Origin: JBBTIS01 sp038059855
Lineage (GTDB): Bacteria > Elusimicrobiota > Elusimicrobia > JACQPE01
Direction: 5' to 3'
Length of the DNA: 34,818 nucleotides
Assembly (NCBI GenBank): GCA_964357255.1
Contig: CAYHKQ010000015.1
Location: 1 to 34,818 of the forward strand
The number at the start of each line of letters is the position of its first letter. Within the stretch, counting starts at the first letter, position 1. Shown in pieces: positions 1 to 6,260 of the stretch. Both the position numbers and the translations under genes were made by a program. Below the pieces are notes generated by a model. It did no database searches and was not told the origin of the DNA. It saw nothing but the letters and a program-made list of their open reading frames with translations.

Positions 1-1177
1 CTGTTTGCGGTTGCCAGACCACCACGTCCCCGGGCTCAAGTTTTTCTCCGGCGTCAAAAACTTCGGCAATGTCCATGCAGGATCCGCCGAAATTGGTATC
101 TTGGTAAGTTCCGTTATCTTGCCAACCGTAAGCGCAAAGGACGCGGGCGGCGCCGCCGTCAATAAATAGACCAAAATTATTGGTCCCATTGGCGGCGACT
201 CCATACAAAGCATAGTTAGCATCTTGAACTCCTTCGGCTCTGCCCGCAACGCCGACACTCAGAAGACCTGCGGTTGCGGTATTCGAGAAATAGCCGGCCG
301 ACATATTGGCACTGGTGCGGACCGTAAGCCGGCCTTCCGTAGCGTCACCGGGAGTACTGTCTCCAATGCCTACATCGCCGTCACGCTCAACATACATTTT
401 CCAGCCGCTAAGATAGAATCCCAGCGTCTCTGATCCTTCGGTGGCGTCGTATACGCCGATAAAATTGGTTGTGCAGTCTCCGCTATCGGCGTACCAAAGC
501 CCGGCTGTGTCATTTCCTACCGCGCTACAAGCGGCCCCGGTTCCTTGAATGGCGCCTCTATTGCGCAAGACCGTTGTCCCGCCGGAATAAATTTTCAGGC
601 GCTCCACACCCCCTGTGGCGAGGGATAGGCTGTCCGGGCCGGAGGAGTACATTCCTGTGTTGGGGTCGCTCACAAAAGAGTAGGCTGGGGCCGCGGGGAC
701 GCCGTCATTTGCCGAGATTTGCCCACGGACATCCAGTTTAGACGCCGGCGCCTGCGTCCCGATGCCGAGGGAGCCGTTCTCATCGAGAATCATCTTATCA
801 ACGCCGTTGATCATAAAGCGCAGTCCTTCGTATCCGACGCTTCTCGACATCATAATATCGCCGCGTCCGGTTGTTGCGGCGCCATCGGCGTTGTAAAGAG
901 ACAAGCGGGCATCGTTTTGCGTTGACTCAATCTTAAGTTGCCCATACGTGTTATTATCAGGTCCTTTTACATGAAGAATCGTGGAGGGCGCCGTTGTCCC
1001 GATTCCCACCGTACTGCCCGAATTGATCGCCAGCCACGAGTTCTGCGTGGCGCGGAGGTTTTTGAAGACACCCAGGGACTGAGGGAAAACCGTGTTGACC
1101 GTGACCGTTTCCGCGGCCAGCGGCGCGGCCAGCGCGCAGAGAACCGTCAAACTTTTTGCCAGAATACCAGTGTTCAT
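1..1177 (-). CDS. Secreted fibre-like repeat protein, partial (C-terminus beyond window)
   Basis: The minus strand is open from an ATG at 1177 to the window edge (392 codons, no stop). An AGGAGG ribosome binding site lies 5 bases upstream of the ATG. The N-terminus (MNTGILAKSLTVLCALAAPL, then AAETVTVN) is a signal peptide. Then come tail-fibre-type modules: GIGTTAP followed by LHVKG, GIGTQAP followed by SKLDVRG, a block like NTGMYSSGPDSLSLATGG, and GIGDSTP followed by LTVR. The last visible stretch (DIAEVF then LEPGDVVV) resembles what often precedes a C-terminal chaperone or peptidase domain in tail-fibre-like proteins, but that part is not in the window. The role is probably a surface or secreted fibre; the ligand is unknown. 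It is a paralogue of the gene at 1517-2308, with nearly identical first 60 residues. The frame is certain; the function is inferred from repeat style only. Confidence 0.8.
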   Translation of the reverse strand, partial: MNTGILAKSLTVLCALAAPLAAETVTVNTVFPQSLGVFKNLRATQNSWLAINSGSTVGIGTTAPSTILHVKGPDNNTYGQLKIESTQNDARLSLYNADGAATTGRGDIMMSRSVGYEGLRFMINGVDKMILDENGSLGIGTQAPASKLDVRGQISANDGVPAAPAYSFVSDPNTGMYSSGPDSLSLATGGVERLKIYSGGTTVLRNRGAIQGTGAACSAVGNDTAGLWYADSGDCTTNFIGVYDATEGSETLGFYLSGWKMYVERDGDVGIGDSTPGDATEGRLTVRTSANMSAGYFSNTATAGLLSVGVAGRAEGVQDANYALYGVAANGTNNFGLFIDGGAARVLCAYGWQDNGTYQDTNFGGSCMDIAEVFDAGEKLEPGDVVVWQPQT

Positions 1178-1250
1178 GTCAGCCTCCTGTCTCGTAACTA
1201 CTCAGGTTCCCCTTCCTCGTCCCCTCTGCTGAAGGGACTGCCTGCTGGAC

Positions 1251-1330
1251 TGTCATTCCGGCGCAAGCCGGAATCCAGGATTTCGCCCTGCGACGAAGAA
1301 TCAGGATACCGGCTTTCGCCGGTATGACGA
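1251..1330. repeat. Inverted-repeat element with ATTCCGGC / GCCGGTAT arms
   Basis: The left arm at 1251-1277 contains TGTCATTCCGG and GCCGGAATCC, and the right arm at 1304-1330 contains GGATACCGGC and GCCGGTATGACGA. Each arm is itself a small palindrome, and together they form a larger inverted repeat around a short centre. This style (GTCATTCCGG paired with CCGGTATGAC) is a common dispersed intergenic repeat in environmental bacterial genomes. It lies between the two tandem fibre-like genes and may form a hairpin in the read-through transcript. Confidence 0.6.
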
Positions 1331-1367
1331 ATGCAAGGCGACCTGAGTTGCTCCTATCTCTACATAA

Positions 1368-1396
1368 AGCTTACGGCAGACCGCGAAAAAATTCAA
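1368..1396 (-). promoter_or_regulatory. Possible promoter for the partial fibre-like gene
   Basis: On the minus strand TTGAAT (1396-1391) is followed after 17 bases by TAAGCT (1373-1368). The -35 box is reasonable and the -10 box is weak. The position, about 190 bases upstream of the ATG at 1177 and downstream of the preceding gene, would allow independent transcription. Read-through from 2308 is equally possible. Confidence 0.3.
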
Positions 1397-1465
1397 TAGC
1401 CGTTATTTTTTTATTTTGTGGGGCGGGTCCGAATTTTTTGGCGTAAAATTTCCCAGCTCAAAGTT

Positions 1466-1484
1466 CAGGGGACATCATACTTAC
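1466..1484 (-). repeat. GTAAGTATGATGTCCCCTG motif, possible transposon-end remnant
   Basis: The minus-strand motif GTAAGTATGATGTCCCCTG, followed by AACTT, resembles a sequence (AAGTATGGTGTCCCC and variants) that I associate with Y1 REP-associated transposase loci. No transposase gene is present here, so it would be a solo end or remnant. It sits about 33 bases downstream of the stop codon of the 263-residue fibre-like gene. The assignment rests on memory of the motif. Confidence 0.3.
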
Positions 1485-1516
1485 GAATTGCTTGTCGTTT
1501 TCGATTTATCGGTCCC

Positions 1517-2308
1517 TTAATAGATGACGCGCCAGGCATAGGCGTTGGCGGCGTCTTTGGCGCAGACTGCGACTGTGTCTTTTACTCCGGCGCCACTCTG
1601 GTCTACCCAGAACGTTCCGCGTTGGCTCGCGTCGCACGCAGGCCTTGGGGTGGTTGCGTTCAGTCGCGCTCCGCCTCTGACCTCCAAAGCCTGTCCTGGG
1701 CTCGTGGCGCCAATGCCGACATTGCCGTTGAAATAGCTTTCGCCGGCGCCCACATAAATGCCGAAATTCTTAGTAGTGGAGCCAGAAGCCGAGAAATTAC
1801 CCGCTGTATTGGTCATGATTGTGGCTTGGGAGACGCTCACAACCAATCCCGTGCCGGTTTCGTTGCTTTCAATTTTTAGTCCTCCCAATCCAGGAGAATC
1901 AAAAATTTGAACCCGGTAAGGGCTGCCATCAGGATAGGGCAGGCCAAGCTTGCCGTTTGCATTAACGCGCAGGCGTTCGGCGCCTGCTGTTGCGATGGAT
2001 AGGTTGTCGGCCGCCGCAGAGTAAATTCCCGTATTAAGATCGTCCATAAAAGAATAGGCCGGGGCCGCGGCGGAGCCTGGGTTGGCTGAGATTTGCCCCC
2101 TGACATCCAGTTTGGAGCCTGGCGACGTGGTGCCTATGCCTATGTTGCCGGAGTTAATCGCCAGCCACGAATCCTGCGTGGTACGGATGTTTTTGAAGAC
2201 GCCTAGCGCCTGAGGGAGAATCGTGTTAACCGTAACACTTTCCGCAACGAGCGGCCCGGCCAGCGCGCAAAGAACCGTCAAGCTTTTCGCCAAAATGTCA
2301 GTATTCAT
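1517..2308 (-). CDS. Secreted fibre-like repeat protein, complete (263 aa)
   Basis: A signal peptide (MNTDILAKSLTVLCALAGPL, then VAES) is followed by VTVNTILPQALGVFKNIR, then GIGTTSPGSKLDVRG near residue 57, a block NTGIYSAAADNLSIATAGAE and a second GIGATSPGQALEVRGG near residue 198. The protein ends with a short domain (CDASQRGTFWVDQSG then CAKDAANAYAWRVIY) seen at the ends of similar GIGTTSP proteins. These modules are typical of phage-tail-fibre-like and surface fibre proteins in several uncultivated phyla. It is the upstream paralogue of the gene at 1-1177; the two probably arose by duplication and then diverged in the distal part. A purine-rich GGGGG site about 5 bases before the ATG serves as ribosome binding site. 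Molecular partner unknown. Confidence 0.85.
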   Translation of the reverse strand: MNTDILAKSLTVLCALAGPLVAESVTVNTILPQALGVFKNIRTTQDSWLAINSGNIGIGTTSPGSKLDVRGQISANPGSAAAPAYSFMDDLNTGIYSAAADNLSIATAGAERLRVNANGKLGLPYPDGSPYRVQIFDSPGLGGLKIESNETGTGLVVSVSQATIMTNTAGNFSASGSTTKNFGIYVGAGESYFNGNVGIGATSPGQALEVRGGARLNATTPRPACDASQRGTFWVDQSGAGVKDTVAVCAKDAANAYAWRVIY

Positions 2309-2374
2309 TTTAACCCCCTATTGACCCTTCGCCCCGCCATCTCCCACAAGGGCTGATCTTTACCCACAATCCGT

Positions 2375-2403
2375 TTGTCAACCGCGGAATCCCAGTTTAT
2401 AAG
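2375..2403 (+). promoter_or_regulatory. Sigma-70-type promoter for the PpiC genes
   Basis: TTGTCA (2375-2380), a 17-base spacer and TATAAG (2398-2403) form a near-consensus housekeeping promoter. The expected transcription start near 2410 lies downstream of the GTG at 2407, so translation of the following gene should begin at the ATG at 2431 or 2449. The -35 box overlaps a TTGACA on the other strand (2381-2376), which could serve the divergent fibre-like gene. Confidence 0.65.
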
Positions 2404-2430
2404 TTTGTGCGATGTTACGATTTATTAATT

Positions 2431-3324
2431 ATGCTAAATTCGGTTTATATGGACGTAAGATGCGGCTTTTTCGTAGTCATCGCCATAGTGGGCGCTTCGT
2501 GTTCTTCAAAGTCTCCCTTGGACAAGGCGCAGGACGCGGATTCGGTGATCTTGAAAATCGGCCCGGTTTATTTGACGAAATCCGAGATGGAATCACGCGT
2601 TTTGGAATTGGGTCCGGAATATGTGCCTTACCTGCGCACCAACGCGGGCAAGAAAACCGTTCTTGGCGCTATTGTCAAGCAAAAAATTATGGTTCGCGCG
2701 GCGTTGGAGCGCGGGATGGGCAAGGGCGCGCTCGTGAAGCAAGAGCTCTCTCGTCTTAAAAAAGACCAGGAGCGCGCCGTGAGGCTTTACAGGGAGAGCC
2801 TGCTGACCGAGTCGCTTTTGGAACAGTTGCGCGACCACGAGATTAAGGTGAGCGACGACGAGATCGCCGGGTACTATCAGGAGCATCATACGCTTTATAA
2901 CGTGCGCCAAATTTTGGTGGCGGACAAGGGCAAGGCTCAGGAAATTTACGAGGATCTTGGGAAAAAGCGCCAGAATTTGCCCTCTGAGTTTGCCCGTGCC
3001 GCGCTCGGGCGTTCCTTGGAGAGCCAGAGCGCCAAGGAGGGAGGCAAAATTCCGCCTTTTTTGGAGGGGGAGCTGGAGGGGGGATTTGTGCAAGCGGCCA
3101 AGGATTTAAAGCCGGGCCAGATGTCGGCCCCGGTGCAAACTAATGTCGGATTTCATTTAATTTACCTGGATGGAACGGCCACAGCCCCTTTGAACGATGA
3201 ATACAAAGAGCGCGCGCGCAGAATTTTAGAGAGAGGTAAAATGGACGCGTTGTTCAATTTATGGAAAACAAAATACATGGTGGAGGTGCGCGATGAAAGT
3301 CTTAAACCGTATTTGGAATTTTAA
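2431..3324 (+). CDS. Parvulin-type (PpiC) peptidyl-prolyl isomerase, probable lipoprotein
   Basis: This is a predicted periplasmic folding catalyst. The N-terminus has a basic residue, a hydrophobic run (FFVVIAIVGAS) and then CSSK, consistent with a lipoprotein, though glycine at -3 is a weak lipobox. The middle is a helical SurA/PrsA-type chaperone region, and the C-terminal third is a rotamase domain: NVRQILV, an EFARAALGRS stretch, EGGKIPPF in place of the usual GGDLG-x-F, then GFHLIYLDG. The frame opens at a GTG (2407), but the promoter places the transcript start near 2410, so ATG 2431 is used here; ATG 2449 is the alternative. It overlaps the next isomerase gene by 32 bases, indicating co-transcription. 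Clients are probably outer-membrane or exported proteins. Confidence 0.85.
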   Translation: MLNSVYMDVRCGFFVVIAIVGASCSSKSPLDKAQDADSVILKIGPVYLTKSEMESRVLELGPEYVPYLRTNAGKKTVLGAIVKQKIMVRAALERGMGKGALVKQELSRLKKDQERAVRLYRESLLTESLLEQLRDHEIKVSDDEIAGYYQEHHTLYNVRQILVADKGKAQEIYEDLGKKRQNLPSEFARAALGRSLESQSAKEGGKIPPFLEGELEGGFVQAAKDLKPGQMSAPVQTNVGFHLIYLDGTATAPLNDEYKERARRILERGKMDALFNLWKTKYMVEVRDESLKPYLEF

Positions 3325-4486
3325 AGGGAAGGCGAATGACGCCAATAAGGCGGATGACGTAAAGAAAAAATTTTATTGCCCCCCAGCCTTATTCACCTTG
3401 TTCGCTTTATTCATTTTATTCACCTTTTCTTTTGCCGCTTCAGTGGACAAAACTCTGGCCACGGTAGACGGCGAGGCTCTTTATCAAAGCGATTTTAACG
3501 CGAATATGGACAATGTGCTTAATGATCTGCGAAGGTCGCAACCGGGCGAGATGGGCGAAGTCCAGATTAAAGAGATCCACAAACGCGTGTTAAATCAGAT
3601 GGTGGACGATCTTTTGCTGTTGCAGGACGCCAAGAAAAAAGGTCTTAAGACTTTTGCCAAGGACATCGAGAATGGGGTCAATGAGGTCAAAAACAGGTTT
3701 AGGAAAGATGAAGAGGGGCGCTTGGTGGCGGAGGAAAATGCGGGCAGGCTTTTTGACGCGGAGCTTAAGCGCCAGCGTTTGAGTTACGCCGAATTTGAAG
3801 AAAGGATTAAAAAACAACTCCTTGTCATCAAGTTGGTGGAGAGCGAAATCAAATCTAAGGCTAAGTCCCCGGCGGAGCAGGACATTAAGAACTTTTTCGA
3901 TCAGGTCAAGGCGGTCGTGATTTCGAGCTCGGCTTTGGCCCAGTTTAAGGGTAGCGAGGAGGACAGGGAGGAAACCGCCAAGCTTTCACAACTTTTTAGG
4001 GACCGCACCGCGGAGCGCGTGCGGGCGCGGCATATTTTGTTGAAACTGCCTCCCAACTCGGCCATGGCGGACAAATCAAAGGTTCTCGGCATAGTCAAGG
4101 ACCTTAAAAAGCGGTTGAGCGGCGGCGCTGATTTTGCCGATCTCGCCAAAGGTTATTCCCAGGACACGGAATCGGCCAAAAAAGGCGGCGATCTGGGCTA
4201 TTTTATACGGGGATGGATGGTGCCGGCGTTTGAGGCCGCGGCTTTTTCCCTGCCCGTGGGGCAAGTGTCCGATCCCGTGGAAACGGAGTTCGGGTATCAC
4301 TTGATTTACGTGGAGGAGAAGCGGGCCGCCACGCCCTTGAGGATAGAGGAGGTCCGCGACGATCTTGCCCAGTATATTTATCAGCGCAACATTCAAACGC
4401 GTCTTAAAGACTACGTGGCCGGATTAAGAGCCAAGGCGAATGTCAAGATTCTTGAGGATCCATCGGAGCAGACGAAAGCTAAATGA
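3293..4486 (+). CDS. SurA-like periplasmic PpiC peptidyl-prolyl isomerase (397 aa)
   Basis: The protein has a long basic N-terminus (residues 1-28), a hydrophobic signal core (ALFTLFALFILFTFSFAAS) and VDKTLATVDGEALYQSDF, a typical SurA/PpiC N-terminal chaperone start. A helical region follows to about residue 240. The rotamase domain then runs from RARHILLKLP through DFADLAKGYSQD and KKGGDLGYF to VETEFGYHLIYVEEK, with all family landmarks intact. It should help outer-membrane proteins fold in the periplasm, in tandem with the preceding isomerase gene. The DNA for residues 10-45 is odd: a purine-rich stretch followed by a pyrimidine-rich, partly complementary stretch that encodes the charged and hydrophobic halves of the signal peptide. 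The overlap with the upstream stop implies coupling. Confidence 0.9.
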   Translation: MKVLNRIWNFKGKANDANKADDVKKKFYCPPALFTLFALFILFTFSFAASVDKTLATVDGEALYQSDFNANMDNVLNDLRRSQPGEMGEVQIKEIHKRVLNQMVDDLLLLQDAKKKGLKTFAKDIENGVNEVKNRFRKDEEGRLVAEENAGRLFDAELKRQRLSYAEFEERIKKQLLVIKLVESEIKSKAKSPAEQDIKNFFDQVKAVVISSSALAQFKGSEEDREETAKLSQLFRDRTAERVRARHILLKLPPNSAMADKSKVLGIVKDLKKRLSGGADFADLAKGYSQDTESAKKGGDLGYFIRGWMVPAFEAAAFSLPVGQVSDPVETEFGYHLIYVEEKRAATPLRIEEVRDDLAQYIYQRNIQTRLKDYVAGLRAKANVKILEDPSEQTKAK

Positions 4487-4500
4487 AGGCGATAAAGGCG

Positions 4501-4660
4501 AGAAGGGGGAATTTCTTTAGCCAATCGAAGTGGCCAAGGAAGGCCGCTCGTGGTGAGCTTGTCGAACCATGAGCAAAACGCGAACTTCGCCTTGGCTCAT
4601 CCTTCGACAAGCTCAGGATGAGCGGTGTAACTTCAAATGGCTAAAGAAATTCAGAAGGGG
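4501..4660. mobile_element. 144-bp MITE-like element with 22-bp TIRs and 8-bp target duplication
   Basis: AGAAGGGG at 4501-4508 and again at 4653-4660 flanks a segment that begins GAATTTCTTTAGCC (4509) and ends with its complement GGCTAAAGAAATTC (4652). The inverted ends are 22 bp with 3 mismatches (4509-4530 against 4631-4652). The inside holds two 29-nt hairpins at 4546-4574 and 4595-4623 and no open reading frame of note. This is the expected form of a non-autonomous transposable element with its target duplication. It lies in the spacer between the PpiC gene and the carboxyltransferase gene. Confidence 0.75.
4546..4623. repeat. Pair of opposed 29-nt hairpins with complementary loops
   Basis: Hairpin 1 (4546-4574) has stem GCTCGTGGT / ACCATGAGC and an 11-nt loop GAGCTTGTCGA. 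Hairpin 2 (4595-4623) has stem GCTCATCCT / AGGATGAGC and loop TCGACAAGCTC. The two loops are exact reverse complements of each other, and the stems differ by paired (compensating) changes. A third, cut copy occurs at 34796-34818. Confidence 0.7.
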
Positions 4661-4712
4661 CTGTCGTCCTCTTAGGCCTTTTTTGCTTCCGTAGCCTTTT
4701 TCGCTTTTTCTT

Positions 4713-6260
4713 ATGCCAACCACCCAGGAGCTTAAAAAGCGCGCCCAGGCCGGCCTCGTAGGCGGCGGCCTTGAAAAACAGCGGGCCCAAAAGGAAAAGG
4801 GCAAATTGCTTGCCCGCGAGCGCATTGATTATTTGCTAGACCCCGGAACATTTCAGGAAACGGGACTTATGGTGGCAAGCGAAGCGCGAGAGTTCGGTTT
4901 GGAGGGCAAAGAACTGCCGGGTGACGGCGTGGTGACGGGCCTGGGCAAAATCAACGCCAGGCTCGTGGCTGTTTACGCGCAGGATTTCACCGTGCTTGGG
5001 GGAACGCTGGGGCATGCCCATGCTTTGAAAATCGTCCGGTTAATGGACATCGCTTTGGAAAGCCGTATTCCGATTATCGGGTTGGCTGATTCGGGCGGCG
5101 CGCGTATTCAAGAGGGCGTGGCGAGCTTGGGCGGTTACGCGGAGGTTTTTTACCGCAATGTGCTCAGTTCGGGCGTCGTTCCCCAGCTTTCGGCCATTCT
5201 GGGTCCCTGCGCCGGAGGCGCGGTTTATTCGCCGGCGTTGACGGATTTTACGTTTATGGTGGAGGGCGTTTCCCACATGTTCATCACCGGCCCCGAGGTC
5301 ATCCGCCAAGCCACAGGGGAGATTACGGATTTTGAAACGTTGGGCGGCGCTCATGTTCACGGGGAAAGGAGCGGCGTCGCTCAGTTCGTGGCGTCGAGCG
5401 AGGAAGATTGTTTTCGGACCATGCGCGAATTGCTCGATTATTTGCCTTCTTATTGCCAGGAGCCTCCCCGGCGAGCGCTCACCGGGGATGATCCGCGCCG
5501 GCCCGGCGCCAAGCTCGAAGAAATCGCGGCGCTCGAGCCTAAGCGGCCTTTTGACGCGCGCGCCGTCATTCGGGAAATCGCCGACGGCGGCCGGTTTTTG
5601 GAGGTCAGCAGATTTTTCGCGCAAAACCTTATTTGCGGTTTTGGCCGGATGGATGGTCACGCGACGGGCTTTGTGGCCAACAATTCGTCGCATTTGGCCG
5701 GAAGTCTTGACATTCAGGCCAGCCAAAAGGGCGCGCGTTTTGTGCGTTTTTGCGATAGCTTTAATATCCCCTTGGTGACGTTGGTGGATGTTCCGGGATA
5801 TTGGCCCGGCGTGGCCGAGGAGCACGGAGGGATTATTCTTCATGGCGCCAAATTGCTTTTTGCTTATTGCGAATCCACGGTTCCAAAAATAACCGTTATT
5901 ATGAGAAAGGCTTACGGCGGCGCTTACGACGTGATGGGTTCCAAGCACATCCGCGCCGACGTAAATTTTGCCTGGCCCAGCGCTGAGATCGCGGTCATGG
6001 GCCCGGAAGGGGCGGCCCAAATTCTTTACGCCAAGGATATAAGCCGGGCGCCCGACCCGCAAGCATATCTGGCCGAAAAGATCGCGGCCTATCGCGCTCA
6101 TTTCGTCAACCCGTGGGTGGCCGCGCAGAAGGGTTATATTGACGAGGTCATCGAGCCGTCTAAAACACGGGAGAAGATTATTTTTGCTTTGGAATATCTT
6201 TTGCCGGGCAATCCGCGCCGGAGCCATCCCGCCAAGAAGCACGCGAATGTTCCGCTATAG
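4713..6260 (+). CDS. Acyl-CoA carboxyltransferase subunit (propionyl-CoA carboxylase beta / methylmalonyl-CoA decarboxylase alpha type)
   Basis: This 515-residue crotonase-fold carboxyltransferase has both halves: an N-terminal domain (LLDPGTFQE, GDGVVTGLGKINARLV, ADSGGARIQEGV, GPCAGGAVYSPALTDF, HMFITGPEVI) and a C-terminal domain (VANNSSHLAGSLDI, FCDSFNIPLVTLVDVPGYWPG, MRKAYGGAYDVMGSKHI, FAWPSAEIAVMGPEGA). It moves a carboxyl group between biotin and an acyl-CoA such as propionyl-CoA, or decarboxylates methylmalonyl-CoA when tied to a sodium pump. No biotin carboxylase, biotin carrier or membrane decarboxylase subunit is in the window, so the partner complex is undecided. No clear ribosome binding site precedes the ATG; the upstream tract is pyrimidine-rich. 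It overlaps lptC by 14 bases. Confidence 0.9.
   Translation: MPTTQELKKRAQAGLVGGGLEKQRAQKEKGKLLARERIDYLLDPGTFQETGLMVASEAREFGLEGKELPGDGVVTGLGKINARLVAVYAQDFTVLGGTLGHAHALKIVRLMDIALESRIPIIGLADSGGARIQEGVASLGGYAEVFYRNVLSSGVVPQLSAILGPCAGGAVYSPALTDFTFMVEGVSHMFITGPEVIRQATGEITDFETLGGAHVHGERSGVAQFVASSEEDCFRTMRELLDYLPSYCQEPPRRALTGDDPRRPGAKLEEIAALEPKRPFDARAVIREIADGGRFLEVSRFFAQNLICGFGRMDGHATGFVANNSSHLAGSLDIQASQKGARFVRFCDSFNIPLVTLVDVPGYWPGVAEEHGGIILHGAKLLFAYCESTVPKITVIMRKAYGGAYDVMGSKHIRADVNFAWPSAEIAVMGPEGAAQILYAKDISRAPDPQAYLAEKIAAYRAHFVNPWVAAQKGYIDEVIEPSKTREKIIFALEYLLPGNPRRSHPAKKHANVPL

Larger units (their letters stand above)
1178..1516. other. 339-base spacer between tandem fibre-like genes
   Basis: No plausible gene is seen on either strand. 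From the 1178 side it holds the AGGAGG ribosome binding site of the partial gene, the inverted-repeat element at 1251-1330, a possible minus-strand promoter (1368-1396), an AT-rich tract near 1390-1420, and a GGGGACATCATACTTA-type motif at 1466-1484 close to the stop of the upstream gene. A plus-strand open frame across this spacer (1418-1879) runs antisense through the fibre gene and was judged a shadow. Confidence 0.6.

Noticed and set aside
2412..2759. 115-codon plus-strand frame starting at an ATG just after the promoter
   Set aside because: It overlaps the PpiC gene in another frame, has no signal or domain features and ends without relation to the next gene, although its ATG is close to the predicted transcript start.
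5040..6242. 400-codon open frame on the minus strand
   Set aside because: It lies fully antisense to the well-supported carboxyltransferase gene and has no recognisable motifs; G+C-rich third positions of the real gene explain its length.
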